The notes beneath the pieces are model-generated. The model made no database searches. It was not told the DNA's origin and saw nothing but the letters and a program-made list of their open reading frames with translations. 64,000 nucleotides of DNA from Poecilobothrus nobilitatus (Eukaryota > Arthropoda > Insecta > Diptera > Dolichopodidae), in the NCBI GenBank assembly GCA_947095535.1, contig OX352772.1:52223445-52287444 (forward strand), in the 5' to 3' direction. Of this stretch, positions 20,141-31,284 are shown piece by piece (within the stretch, counting starts at the first letter, position 1; every line of letters starts with the position of its first letter). A program made the translations under genes and the position numbers.

Positions 20141-22234
20141 ATATAATCTATATTTTCGTACCAATAATCAAAGTATAGAAACAAAAATAATTATATAATA
20201 TTACATATTACATATATAATTATGTAATTCTATAATATCAATCAAGAACAAGAAGAGGGCATACGAGGAGGACTTCAAAAACCAAATGAAGCATTAAGCT
20301 CTTTCTAAAATCTTTTCTTATAAATTATCATTTTCCACATTTATTACATAAAATCTAACTTACAGGAATCATTCTTCCTACTCTAAGACATTTGCCTTTC
20401 TTTTCTTTCAAACTGAAAATTTCTTATAAAATTAAGTTATGTTAAAAATAATGATTTTAAAATGAATATTTAACTAATTTATTTCTTATACTCTTATTAA
20501 TTTTTTAAGTTTCTATAGAATTTTCGACAAACTTTTAATTAGCACGTATACACCTATTCAAAAAAAAATAAATAAAATGATGGAATGAAATAAAAATATT
20601 CACGATGATTATATTATGTACATGTATATAGTTATTTTGAAATTTGTCCTTAAAACTTGTTTACATTTAATTTATAAAATGTTTTTATATAATGTATACT
20701 TTATAGTTATTTCTTTTCATATAATTGAAGGCGAATTCCTTTTCTTTATTCATTAATTATTTTCACCTACAATAATTATTAATGCAATATGAAATAAAAG
20801 GTTACCAATGAATTTAAAAATTTTAATTAGAATATAATCAATTATATTGCTAATCAATACGTAAAATAAGGTGATAGATTTTACTCATAAATAATTTTTT
20901 TAACGTTTATTTATACAACTCTAAAAATTCAAACAGAACGTCTGATTAACAATGGATATCTGACACAAAAGAACATGCGCTGCAAAAGTAGAAAAAACTA
21001 CCACACAATAACTGCAGATCGACAATATTGAAACTTTGGCTAAAAGATATTTTTATTAGAAATATTTTGTCAGAAAATGGACTGATTTCTTTTACTTCTA
21101 TTTTTAGTAGCTATAAATTATATTTACACGAATTAACAAAAATTAAGCTGACTTAAGCATATTCACCCGTGATTCCATTAAAACAAATAGAACGGTATAA
21201 TATTGTAATAATAGATTGAAAATCTTTACTTACAGCAACAGCGACAAAAATTCTACTAATTTCCTACAGAAATAACTTATATTTGTTTTCAAGATAAAAA
21301 TAACGCAGGACGCTGGATGAATTATATTTACGAACTAATTACGTACATCATCGTATATGTGGTGCATAAAAATGTCACAAAAATTAATCAATGTTTGTTG
21401 TATATGACATTTCAGATATTTTTACATTATTTCATTCATTTGCGTCCAACAAAATGGAAAATTGTAATTGTAGTGGATAATGAAATTCGATAATTTTCAA
21501 AATTTTTTGTATAATTTTAAATTAAAACTTTTCATAAAATTCTAAAATGTATATATGTATATATAAAAATGTCAACAGATAAATTTTAAATAAGAAATTA
21601 CTACACAGTTAAACATATAGATTTTTTTTGTTACAAAATGCATGCTTAATGCCCTAGTTATAACTATAATAGCGCTACCACCACAGCTACGATAACCACG
21701 GCTACGGCTACCGACTTCAAATGTTTGTCAGTCATTTGTTTTGAGTTATAATGTTGCGATGGTTGTCGTTAATGTCGTTGATTTGTCAAAATGTATACAT
21801 TTTTGATCTGCCATTATCTTGTCAGTCAGAGTAAAATAATCAGTATAACAACTATATACGTACAGAAATCGTGTTATTATAACTAGTAGGCCTAAAAAAT
21901 ATTTAGTAACCGTATAGCTGTGAAGGTGGTAGCGTTATTATAACTAGGGCTATATGTAAAAAAGATCGTTTCCAGTGAAAAATCACTTACATTACATCGC
22001 TGCAGTTATTTTATGAATCAAAGATTCAAACAAAAGTAGAATGTTTTTGAAAATTTGAAATACATTTTACATAAGTACGATTGCTCATTTTAACAAACAT
22101 CTTCATCTTTTTTTTTCATCAGAGCTTGCACAGATCTATGATCTGATTAACAAAAACGCCTATTATTACACAGTATGTGGTTCACGTTCAGTAGTATAAT
22201 ATACTTTTTCAAAAAAAATGTTAGCAATTATATA
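20141..22234 (+). repeat. Segmental duplication, copy 2 (~2.09 kb)
   Basis: Direct repeat of 16858-18912. It begins immediately after the transposon's right inverted repeat and ends GTTAGCAATTATA then TAAGATTG, with no transposon at this end. The start is disturbed by a small AT insertion (about 20195-20230). A second copy of the MITE-like element lies at about 21650-21952. Whether this arose by tandem duplication or transposon-assisted exchange cannot be told from one allele. Confidence 0.93.
21650..21952. mobile_element. MITE-like inverted-repeat element, copy in duplication unit 2
   Basis: Same termini as the copy at 18355 (CCCTAGTTATAA ... TTATAACTAGGG). It is slightly longer, with an extra short segment near 21750-21830. 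It shows that the element predates the segmental duplication. Confidence 0.75.
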
Positions 22235-22292
22235 AGATTGTAAATATAGAATCTCGGCCATATCAAATAACAGTCACAGAAAAAAAAAAGGC

Positions 22293-22512
22293 TTGGACCT
22301 CGGTGGCCTAGTGGACAAGAGAGTATAAAATACACTGTAAACACCGAGAAAGAGTGGGTTCGAATCCCACACACGTCGTACGAGTAATTCCCCCTTACGA
22401 CATTTACAACAACCACGCCTGAACAGGAAAGGCTATGTAATTTCCTGTCCACATTTATGTGGCAGAGAAACGCATTATAAAAAAAAAAATAAAAAGAAGA
22501 AAAAAAAAAAAC
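22293..22512 (+). mobile_element. tRNA-derived SINE
   Basis: The head carries an RNA polymerase III A box (TGGCCTAGTGG, 22304-22314) and a perfect B box (GGTTCGAATCC, 22357-22367) at tRNA-like spacing. A ~100-bp unrelated body follows, then an A-rich tail (22479-22512). tRNA-like promoter, non-tRNA body and A-rich tail define a SINE. Acceptor-stem pairing is poor, so it is not a functional tRNA gene. No clear target duplication seen. Confidence 0.8.
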
Positions 22513-25237
22513 TTATATTATTAAATTAAATTTTAATGATAAATTTCTTCAAAAATAGAATGTACATAGGTATATAATTTTTTTTTCAATATTAAATGAA
22601 AATAATCACAATATTTATATTAATCGTTTCGATTCTTTTATTTTTTGTATCTGTATTTCGTCATGACATTAAAAACTAACCTTTCATAATGAATTCACTT
22701 TAATTGAGTTATTGTGTAATTTTAATAAAATAAAAAAAAATTTTAAAATTCATAAATTTAATTCTATATATTTATATACATATATGCATATATTATATTT
22801 CTGTAGGAATTTTTATATATGCGCTTACATATAAACAATATTAATTTGTGTAATTTATTTAAGTATAATACGTAGTACTACCTATACTAAATTATGTACT
22901 TAATATAACATATTCATACATATATATATACATATATATATATGTATGTAAAAATATAATTGACCATGATCCAATTTTATTTTTGACAATATTTCATTTA
23001 GTATAATTTTTTTTTTTTTATTAAATTTTATGAACCTTTTGCAATACCTTCAACAATACAATCAAAAATTAAGTATTTTATTTAAAGAAGAAATTTACTA
23101 GGTATTTTTATATATTATACATATTACATTACATATATGTATATGTATAGGCATAAGTACGTAATGCTTGCTTAATAAAATATAAAAGTAATATAATAAT
23201 ATGTACTAACTATTAGTATTTACTCGTATTGTATCGGAATTATAATATGAAATTATTAAATATAAAAACAAAATTATAAATGAAAGTCTGTGATATTTAA
23301 ATGTTAACGTTTATAATACTTGTATACTAAAATTAACAATAAATAGATTGTAGATATTGTATATTTAAACTTTCTACTACAATACAGCATTTGGTCTTGC
23401 AGGTTTCCTGATATTTAGAAGGATACCTTATATTTGTCACAGTCATCATAACATATATCGTATGGTAATACTACATGAATAAATTGTAATTATATCTACT
23501 TATATAATTATGAAATCAAAGAAATTGACTCTTTAATATACACTACACTGTGTCAAGGCTCAAAAATGTTTAAAAGATCACTCTTTATTATACACTACAG
23601 TGTGTCAGGACTCAAGAAATGTTTAAACAAATCTTCTATGTTATACAGGGGCAAAGATGTTGTTACTTCTTTAAAAAGTTAACGAAATTAGGCCGTTGAA
23701 GGCCGTTATCTCGGAAACCATTAGAAATAGACACCCCTCCAGAACAATTTTTTGCTTGTTATGAACTTCTTTATCACCTCCGTTCTTCGTGACCTTTGAG
23801 TTTCGGATACTCTGTATATACATATGAATATTTTTTTTTACGGGGATAGGTGCAATCATTGAAAGATCCTGAAGAAGAGTGCTATGAGAATAATTTTTCT
23901 ATCAACTTGTGGGACTTGAATCCATTAAACATCACCTCTTTTTTTGATCAAACAATAGGTTAGGAGATCTTTGGTACTACATTGTACTATTTAGGTATAA
24001 GGAAGATTCTGATATGGCGGAAAAATAGATGTAATTAGGTGTGTAGAAATGTGATAAACGAAGATGGTGACTTTCTTCTTAAACCGTTGTATTGAAAATG
24101 TAATCATCCCCAATTTTCATCATATGAGGTGTGAAGACATGAGGTGGAATATGGTTCCACATTCACGATATTCCTTCTAACTTTGATTAGAGCTATCACA
24201 TTTATTTTATTTCATCGGAAGAACTTCTGACATCTACTAGATATCTGTGAAACAGAGTAAAATAATCTATTAAATTCAGAATTTTACTTTGAATAAAAGT
24301 AAGAAAATCTGTATAATGATTCAATTTGAATTATTACCAAATGAAATTTATTAGAATAGCAAGGATGGAAAAGAGTAAGAGACAAATTATTGTTCAGATA
24401 TTTTGCACCTGTTTACTTATACGGGTAATTAAAAAGTATATGTATATGACTTTGAGTGCGATCTTTAAAATATTCAACTATCTCACAAAATATAATTAAT
24501 CTTTTAGATTTCATAAAAATTTCAAAATTATTCTAACATAAGAAATTATATTATATTTTAATTGTAAATACATAATAGTCTAAATTCTGCGATGAATTTT
24601 TGTCATATTGTGACAGTTGTTTTACAATTTCTACATTTAAGATTTATTAAGTTGTTGTTGAACTTAAATATCGTAATATCTGAAGTTACTTATCAAATTA
24701 TATCCCATTATCGTTATATGTTCATCATATTTGCAATATACTGTAGTATAAAATCGAATAGTTACAAAAAAAATATATAAACAAAAATGAATACATTTTA
24801 TAGGTACATATATGTATGTACTCGTACATATTTCTTGTTCAATTCGGTTCATTCTGCTTCTTAAAATAATTTAACAAACAAGGTAAAGAAAAAATTTAAA
24901 AAAAAAACGAAAGTTATATTAACCAGATGTTTTCACCGCTTTTTTTTATTTTTGTTTTTTATGACATAACATACCGTTAAAAAATCTGATCAGGTATTTT
25001 TTACAGTTACTTAATTTATTTCTCCAAAATAAAAAAAATATTTAAATACAAACATGCAAATACAAAACAAAACCCCCTCAAAAAAATAAAAGATCCCTTC
25101 AACTATACTTAATAATATTTATTTACGAATCTATATATGTGTATGTATATTTTTTTTTAATTAATTACTATTATAAGTGGCTTAAATATTAATCCTTCTA
25201 TAGCGGTTAGCAAAAATACACAAGCTATCTGACTATT
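22513..25237. other. AT-rich spacer with a short tandem repeat
   Basis: No gene recognised. Two imperfect ~56-bp units (ACTCTTTA.TATACACTACA followed by GTGTGTCA or CTGTGTCA and ACTCAA..ATGTTTAAA) lie at 23526-23636, with a partial third after them. A less AT-rich stretch at 23640-23880 has no readable frame. Confidence 0.5.
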
Positions 25238-25310
25238 TGACTCATGGCGCAGTGGTTAAGTAGCCAACCTTTCAATCGAAGGGTCTTGGATTCAAACACC
25301 AGTCAGGTCA
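25238..25310 (+). ncRNA. tRNA-like sequence, probably a SINE head or tRNA pseudogene
   Basis: 73 nt, tRNA length. It has an A-box-like TGGCGCAGTGG, a B-box-like GGATTCAAACA and partly pairing ends (TGAC with GTCA). The anticodon stem is short, position 33 is not U in the best fold and the T stem is imperfect, so a functional tRNA is unlikely. The front resembles tRNA genes with a TGGCGCA D-arm (initiator Met or Trp type). An A-rich stretch follows. Confidence 0.45.
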
Positions 25311-25511
25311 TATATGTAAATAAAAAAATATGTAGTAATTTCATATCGTAATAATGTATATCGTATAATTAATAGTAATAATAATAATAATAGTAATAAT
25401 AATAATAGCTGCTAAAGTGGAGCTATCTTTGGTTATATCATGCAAGTAAGGTGTTATATATAAGGTCCTGCACGTTGTAATCCACTGATAGTGCTAACTC
25501 TGTAGTAAAAT

Positions 25512-25635
25512 CTATAATTATAATTTAGTAGTTTTCAGCCACACACTGCGTATTATGACATTCCGCTAAGTTTTGAATACAATTGTACCTACATGTTTGG
25601 ATACGATTTTTCTATTACAAAATGTACATTAGAAT
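25512..25635 (+). repeat. Inverted dispersed repeat, left copy
   Basis: The region around TAGTTTTCAGCCACACACT recurs inverted at about 32745-32866 with high similarity over ~70 bp and weaker similarity over ~120 bp, including ACGATTTTTCTA. The two copies lie 7.2 kb apart and bracket the nested transposons. Confidence 0.7.
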
Positions 25636-26024
25636 ATAACATACATACATATGTATATTTAGCATCATGATTTTTTTTGTTTTCTTTTAGAATAAGAAAA
25701 TTTTTTATCCGATACGAATTTTTTGTACACACCAGCTACAAGGCCCTTAGTAATAATAATATTAATATAAGAATACTAATATCAATAATAATAGCTGCTA
25801 CATTGACAGTGGGTGTTGCCTTCAATAATTACCTCATGCAGCAAAAAATACTTCATGCAGAAAAAAATAAATAAAATAAAATAAGCGTACATAAACGATT
25901 AAAAAAAAAAAATTATTATTTTAACGAGAAAAAATAGATCCTAAAAACTAGAATATTATTAAGTTTGTTATAAACTTAGTTGTTTCTTATCACATCTTAA
26001 GCTGTTTTATTGGGGTTACTACCA

Positions 26025-26505
26025 CAAGCCTGCATTTCATTTGTCTTTATTTCATTTGCCTATATTTAATTTGTCTGTATTTTATATTATACAAAAATAT
26101 ATTATATAAATATTTTGTAAAAGGCTTATAACTTTCATTTTGAATTCACTAAAGGCCCTCCTACTTCAGATTCTTACATGTACATATAATATATATCTGA
26201 AAGAAGCGTATAGTCCTGCTTTTGAATTCAACTCTAAAAATTTCTTCTAATTCAGAATCTCGTAAATAGATATATGTATGTAAATATTCTGTAAAAAGGT
26301 TATTTTATAAACCTGTTTTTGAATCCAACTCTAAAATTTCTCCTAATTATCTCTTTTACATATCTACTATTTTAAATACTTATTGTTGAATATGGCCCGT
26401 CAAATAAAATCCAGTCAAATGATAATATAGGCAAATTGCAACAAATACAGGCAAATGATGCTACGGGCAAATGAAATACAGTCATATGACAAGAAGGGCT
26501 AAGAG
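26025..26505. mobile_element. Short element with inverted arrays of an ATTTCATTTGCC motif
   Basis: The left side repeats CTGCATTTCATTTGTC, TTTATTTCATTTGCC and TATATTTAATTTGTC; the right side carries the same motif inverted (GGCAAATGATG, GGGCAAATGAAATACAG). Between them are copies of the ~100-bp unit shared with the Mutator-like elements. Ends and target duplication could not be fixed. Confidence 0.5.
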
Positions 26506-27083
26506 AACCCGGACGAAAATTATTCTAGATTTTTTTGTGTATGATTTTTTAACTTTTATTTCAAAAACCAAACCAATAATATATAAATTAACATGTACAT
26601 TTAATTCTATAATTAGTGATGAGATGACTATAATGATACAGGAATAATGGATGAAAATTATTTAAGAACTCAGGTGTTTTACAAAATTTTAGATTTTATT
26701 GTTGGAAGTTTAACCTGGTAATATCGAGCTTTAACCATGTTAACCACACGTTGTCGGTGCCCGGTAATAATACCCCGAAATCGCGAATTTTGAGAATTCT
26801 GCCTTATTACCATTTAGAAAAGGAAATAATGCCGAAATTGAAAAAGAAATAAAGTTGAATAACGATTCGACTTTATTTTTTGGGGCATTATTTCCTGTCA
26901 CCGTAAAATAACAGATGTAAGACAATAAATGTTAATAACAAATTTTTTAAATATTTTCTAACTATTAATAGCAAATTTTTTGAATATTTATAGCTACATA
27001 TTCTGGAAAAAGCGTATAACATTGATTTTGTAATCGATTATAAAATCCGAATATTTTCAACAATTACTTTTATTTTCCATATT

Positions 27084-27233
27084 ATGCCCAGACGTCGCGA
27101 ACGCGGCCGCGAGGCGTGCACCACCCGCGCGCTGCGTGCCTGTAACCGGCGGGCGAGACAGCTACATCAAGTAGCCGGTGGGCTGTTGAGAACTCGGGTG
27201 CTTCCCTACGCTGTTGGTAAACACGTCCACTGA
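27084..27233 (+). other. GC-rich island with a 49-codon ATG frame inside the outer element
   Basis: About 27086-27215 is strongly GC- and CpG-rich (GCGAACGCGGCCGCGAGG), while all DNA around it is highly AT-rich. An ATG at 27084 opens a frame of 49 codons to TGA 27231-27233; the product is Arg-rich (MPRRRERGREACTTRALRAC...). I do not recognise it and do not claim that it is expressed. Its composition fits neither the host exons nor the other repeats, so it was probably acquired. It lies wholly inside the outer Mutator-like element. Confidence 0.7.
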
Positions 27234-27328
27234 TGCTAATATGAAAAAAATATTTAAGTTCCTAGAAATGACATTAGAAATAAATAAAATAATAAATAAA
27301 ACAAAAATAAATAATATATTTTTAATAT

Positions 27329-29539
27329 GGTACAGTCACAGAACGCCCGAGGAAATAAAGCCCGCGGGCCTTAATTCCTTTTTAAATTGGAATTAAAGCC
27401 CATAATTAAAAGGAATTAAAGCCCGCAGGCTTCCTTTTCGGGCTTCCTTTTGAATTGGAATTAAGACCCACACTATTTTTTGTTGTTAAAAGAAGAGTGT
27501 AATGGAATATGTAGAGCTAACGTATTAGGAGAGATTTTAGAGTTTTGGATAAAAATTGGATACCTCTTTTTTCAAAATATTTACTAATATGTATGTGTGT
27601 GAGATTCTGATTTGGGAGAGATTTTAGAGTTGGTTATGGAATCAAGGTTATATCAGAGACTACATAGAGATGTACAAATTCATACAAAAATTTGTACTAA
27701 TTTTTTTTCAAACGGGCCAGCTAAAACTGGCTAGTTTTAAAAATCTTAAAGCACAGAAATATTTAGTTTGTGTCATAGCTAAAAGAATTTAGCGAAAACT
27801 AGAATCTTCTGTAAAATCTGGTGTAAAATGATCATTCATATATTTTATGCATTTACAAAATTTTTTTATCCTTGTGATTATTAAACTTTTTAAAGCAAAG
27901 CGATGACAAAATAACTTTTAAAATAGAAAAATAAGGCAAAAATGGGAAAATATATTTGAGAAAATATATATTTAATATGTCGAGTAGAAACGTAAATTTT
28001 CAATATGATAAAGAAGACATTCTAAATATCACTTTACAAAAAATATGGAACATTTAGCTAAATATTTCATATAGAAAAAAATTAAATAAAAATAGATTAT
28101 TTTATAATGTTGACTTTTCTAAAAACAACAAGAAAAAACATTTCAAGGTTATCATTCATATGCATTCAGTATTTCACTACTACAAACAGAATTTTTTGAA
28201 TGTATGAAATGGTATATCGTATATTATATGGTATCAGATGGTATGAATGTGATCTATTTTATCAAAATCATTTGATTTAACTGCATTATTTATTTAACTA
28301 AATTTAACTGATTTTAATATACAGTATCCAGCAAAAGTAATGGTAATTTAAAAAAATATATATAGAAAAGCAATAAAATAATATAGGCGTTCGAATTTTT
28401 TCTAATAATATTTTTAACTTTATAACTTCAGGGAAAAACAAACAAACAAAGTAACAAAATTTTTTGTATTATGATTTTATTTTATTTTTTGATCTCATGA
28501 CTCATATTGTTATATTGGTAACAGTATACCTACATATATATGTGGGTATTTTTTGAAGATAATATAATATACCTATCAAATAAAAATAACTGAAATAAAA
28601 ATAATGCTTTAAAATTCTTCTAAACATTTTTTTAATTAAAAATTATTCCAATTAGAAAAGTGGCATGACATTTGCTGGATACTGTACATATTCATAAAAA
28701 TTATCAAATCATATCAAATTGGAACATAATTACATTTACACAAAACAAAATATAAATATAAATATGTATTGATTTTTGAATCATATTGAAATACATATAT
28801 AAAAAGTGCCGATAGTATTTATGTGTATTTCAATTTATATTTAATTTTGATTCACACACACTTTCACAATTTAATAAGCATGTAGGCAAGCTGGTCAAGT
28901 AATATAAATGCATAATATGGCATAATGCATATATAATATAAAAATTATATTAGATACTGATCAAATCATGTATATCATAATATGTCATCTGATATCATAT
29001 GATCATATTCATATATGTATGTTACTTGTTATTTCTATCATCCATACCAATCATACGAAAGTTCATTTATGTACATATATGAAAAAAAAAATATCCGAGA
29101 CCAAAACTTGCTTTAAGAAACTTTAAAAAAAAAAGTTGAAAAATGAGACTAAATTTCAAAATCGATATTGTAGCGACATCTAAACTTTTTTGTTGCCATT
29201 TGGACATCTCTATGTAGTCTCTGGTTATATCCTTTTTCGAAAATATGTATATAAGTAATACTCCGATTGTCAGGGATTTTGTGAGGGATTTTAAAATTGA
29301 ATTCAAAATCAGGATTATACGCCTTTTACAGAATATTTAAAAATATGCATATGCGAGTTTTGAATTAGGAGTATTATATACATATTCTGGAAAAAGCGTA
29401 TAAACCTGATTTTGTAACCATCTCTAAAATCTATCCTAATTCAGAAACTAGCATATGCATATATCTAAATATTCTGTAAAAAGCGTATCCTTATTTATTT
29501 CCTGCGTGATCTATTTCCTCGGGTGTCTGTCACTGCACC
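27329..29539. mobile_element. Nested Mutator-like element, 2.2 kb
   Basis: The left end GGTACAGTCACAGAACG and the inverse of the right end GGTGCAGTGACAGACAC lead into the shared CCCGAGGAAATA. The identical 9-mer TTTTAATAT flanks both ends (27320-27328 and 29540-29548). The interior has GGAATTAAAGCCC-type sub-repeats near the left end, several ~100-bp dispersed units (27540-27660, 29200-29480) and AT-rich filler, but no transposase. The termini resemble those of the outer element in style (GGT..., GGAAATA blocks), so both may be mobilised by the same enzyme, encoded elsewhere. Confidence 0.82.
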
Positions 29540-29923
29540 TTTTAATATAACTGAAAAAAAAATAAAAGGGTGTTTAGAGTTGGTTACAAAATCAAGTTTG
29601 CCCCCCCTTTTCCAGAGTAAATTTGTTCTGGAAAAATAGAACACTCTGATTTCATATTCAAGTCTAAAATCCCTATTAATTATTTTTTATGCATATTTCA
29701 ACAGAAATTCCTCATGTATCACTGATGTCAAAATCAAAAGAAAAAATGAAATACATATTTAGAAAATGGAAATAAGGTCGATTCGACTTTATTTGCTTTT
29801 TAAAGCGGTAATAAAGCCGAGTTTTTTAAATTCGCGATTTCGACATTATATCCGCATCAGAAGGGAAATAAAGCTGTATCGACTTTATTTCCTGGGGCAT
29901 TACTTCCGGGCACCCACGTTGTC

Positions 29924-30885
29924 ACTTTAATAAAAAATGGTGATGATTTATGTAATAAATATACTTCTGTTATTGCCAAAAAAATTTCTAATGAAATTAT
30001 CCATTTGAAAACCATTCACCAAGACACATTTGTTGAAAATCAGTTGCTTCCTATAAATTTATTAAAGAAGTTAAGAAGAAGTAAAGAAGAAAGAAGTAAA
30101 GAATTAAATTAAAGAAGTGTGAATAAAAACAGTATTTACCAATATTTGCATTGCATTAAGAATATTTTGCACCACACCAGTCACCAAGCGAAACCATCAT
30201 TCTAAAGTGAAACGATCATTCTCAAGCGAAACGATAATTCAGTATATTGGCGAGAGTGAAAATGTATAGAGATCAACTATGTGCCAAAATCATTTGAATA
30301 GCTTAGGTAATTTAGCTATCGAAGCTATTTTTTAGCCAAAAAGTTAAATTTTGGAAATGTAATCAAAACTTTTGCAAATAAAAAAACGTGTAACGCTTTA
30401 TTATAAAATATTGATTGTAGTATAATAAAGTTGAACTATTTAATACTAAAAATTATGTTATTCACTTTTTTAAACCCTACAAAAATATTTTTAGGATTTC
30501 ATTGGGTCCCGTGTTAGCTCTCGACCCCCCTTCTTATTTTAAAATGTGTACTCGTACTTCTTAGTTTAAATTAATTTAAAAAAAAAATATTCTACTATAG
30601 AGTTTATAATTGATTATACATTTCAATGACAAAATATAATTTATTTTTACTATAAGTTTTTCTGATTATTACGAAACTTAGAAATTTTGTACTGTCACCT
30701 TTTTAAACCACTAATATCTGAAACTTATTTTGGTATAAAACAAGTCTCATTCAATCAACTGTCAAAAAAAAATTAACTCAACAAAATAACCAAATTTAAA
30801 ACCGAAATTCGGTATTTTTATATATTTGACAAAATTTAATGTGACAAAATTTAATTTGACAAAAATATTTGTTTCAGCTTTATTT
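29924..30885. other. AT-rich spacer
   Basis: No gene supported. A short open stretch (about 29921-30111, ending KEERSKELN) shows some compositional complexity but has no start, and I could not place it in any family. Confidence 0.45.
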
Positions 30886-30889
30886 CAGG

Positions 30890-31284
30890 TAACTGGAATA
30901 GAACTGTATAGAAGGGCAAAATGATGGAGTGAAAAATCTGGACTCAAAAAATCTAAAGAGCTTCTGGGAAATTATAATACAAAAAAATATGAAAAAATCA
31001 TTGAATTCAGTAAAAATAAACTGTGAATTCTAACAGTATTCCTATCGGGACGCTACCGGCTAAAAGGATACCTAAAGAAAATTGGAATTAAAAATGACGG
31101 CACATGCAGATTCTGTCAAGAAGAAGAAGTGACTCCAGGTCACATACTCAAAAACTGCGGAGGTTTCCTCCGAACAAGATATGTGCATCTACCAGCATAT
31201 TGGTTTGTTGAAGATGAACTGCCAGCAATAAATCCTACACAGATCTTTCATTTTTTAAAACTTACAGAAGTATTGACGGAATGA
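30890..31284 (+). pseudogene. 3' end of a non-LTR retrotransposon ORF2 (decayed)
   Basis: From 31042 to the TGA at 31282-31284 the frame reads 80 residues of a typical LINE ORF2 C-terminus: LSGRYRLKGYLKKIGI, then a zinc-knuckle-like CRFCQEEE...GHILKNC cluster and a weakly conserved tail. In Jockey- and R1-like elements this Cys/His cluster follows the reverse transcriptase and RNase H region. Upstream the same frame is broken (TGA at 31024, further stops above), and no reverse transcriptase remains in the window, so this is a 5'-truncated, mutated fragment. The clade cannot be named with confidence. Confidence 0.72.

Larger units (their letters stand above)
26756..29914. mobile_element. Outer Mutator-like element, interrupted by a nested insertion
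   Basis: Starts GGTGCCCGG and ends CCGGGCACC. It is flanked on both sides by the identical 9-mer CACGTTGTC (26747-26755 and 29915-29923). Terminal inverted repeat similarity extends well over 100 bp with gaps: GAAATCGCGAATT at about 26777 pairs with AATTCGCGATTTC near 29840, and the ends are full of GGAAATAA/CTTTATTTCC sub-repeats. No transposase is encoded. A 9-bp duplication plus long inverted repeats indicates a non-autonomous Mutator-like (MULE) element. Without the nested element (27329-29539) and its extra 9-bp repeat it is about 0.94 kb long. Confidence 0.8.

Noticed and set aside
16600..22240. Possibility that the two 2.1-kb copies are LTRs of a retroelement
   Set aside because: The copies lack TG..CA or gypsy-type ends, and no primer-binding site or polypurine tract adjoins them. 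What lies between is a complete Tc1/mariner-type unit with its own inverted repeats, not gag-pol.
24592..24852. 62-codon frames on both strands
   Set aside because: Low-complexity hydrophobic or Tyr/Ile-rich translations typical of AT-rich noncoding DNA; same bases open on both strands.
25238..25310. Functional tRNA gene
   Set aside because: Acceptor and T stems mismatch, the anticodon loop lacks U33 in the best fold, and there is no pol III terminator directly after it.
25380..25410. CRISPR-like or regulatory array in the TAATAATAA stretch
   Set aside because: Simple trinucleotide microsatellite in a eukaryotic genome.
26756..26902. A solo ~147-bp MITE (GGTGCCCGG ... CCTGTCACC)
   Set aside because: Its immediate flanks do not form a duplication. 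The same left flank (CACGTTGTC) matches perfectly beyond 29914, so this is the sub-repeated left end of the larger element.
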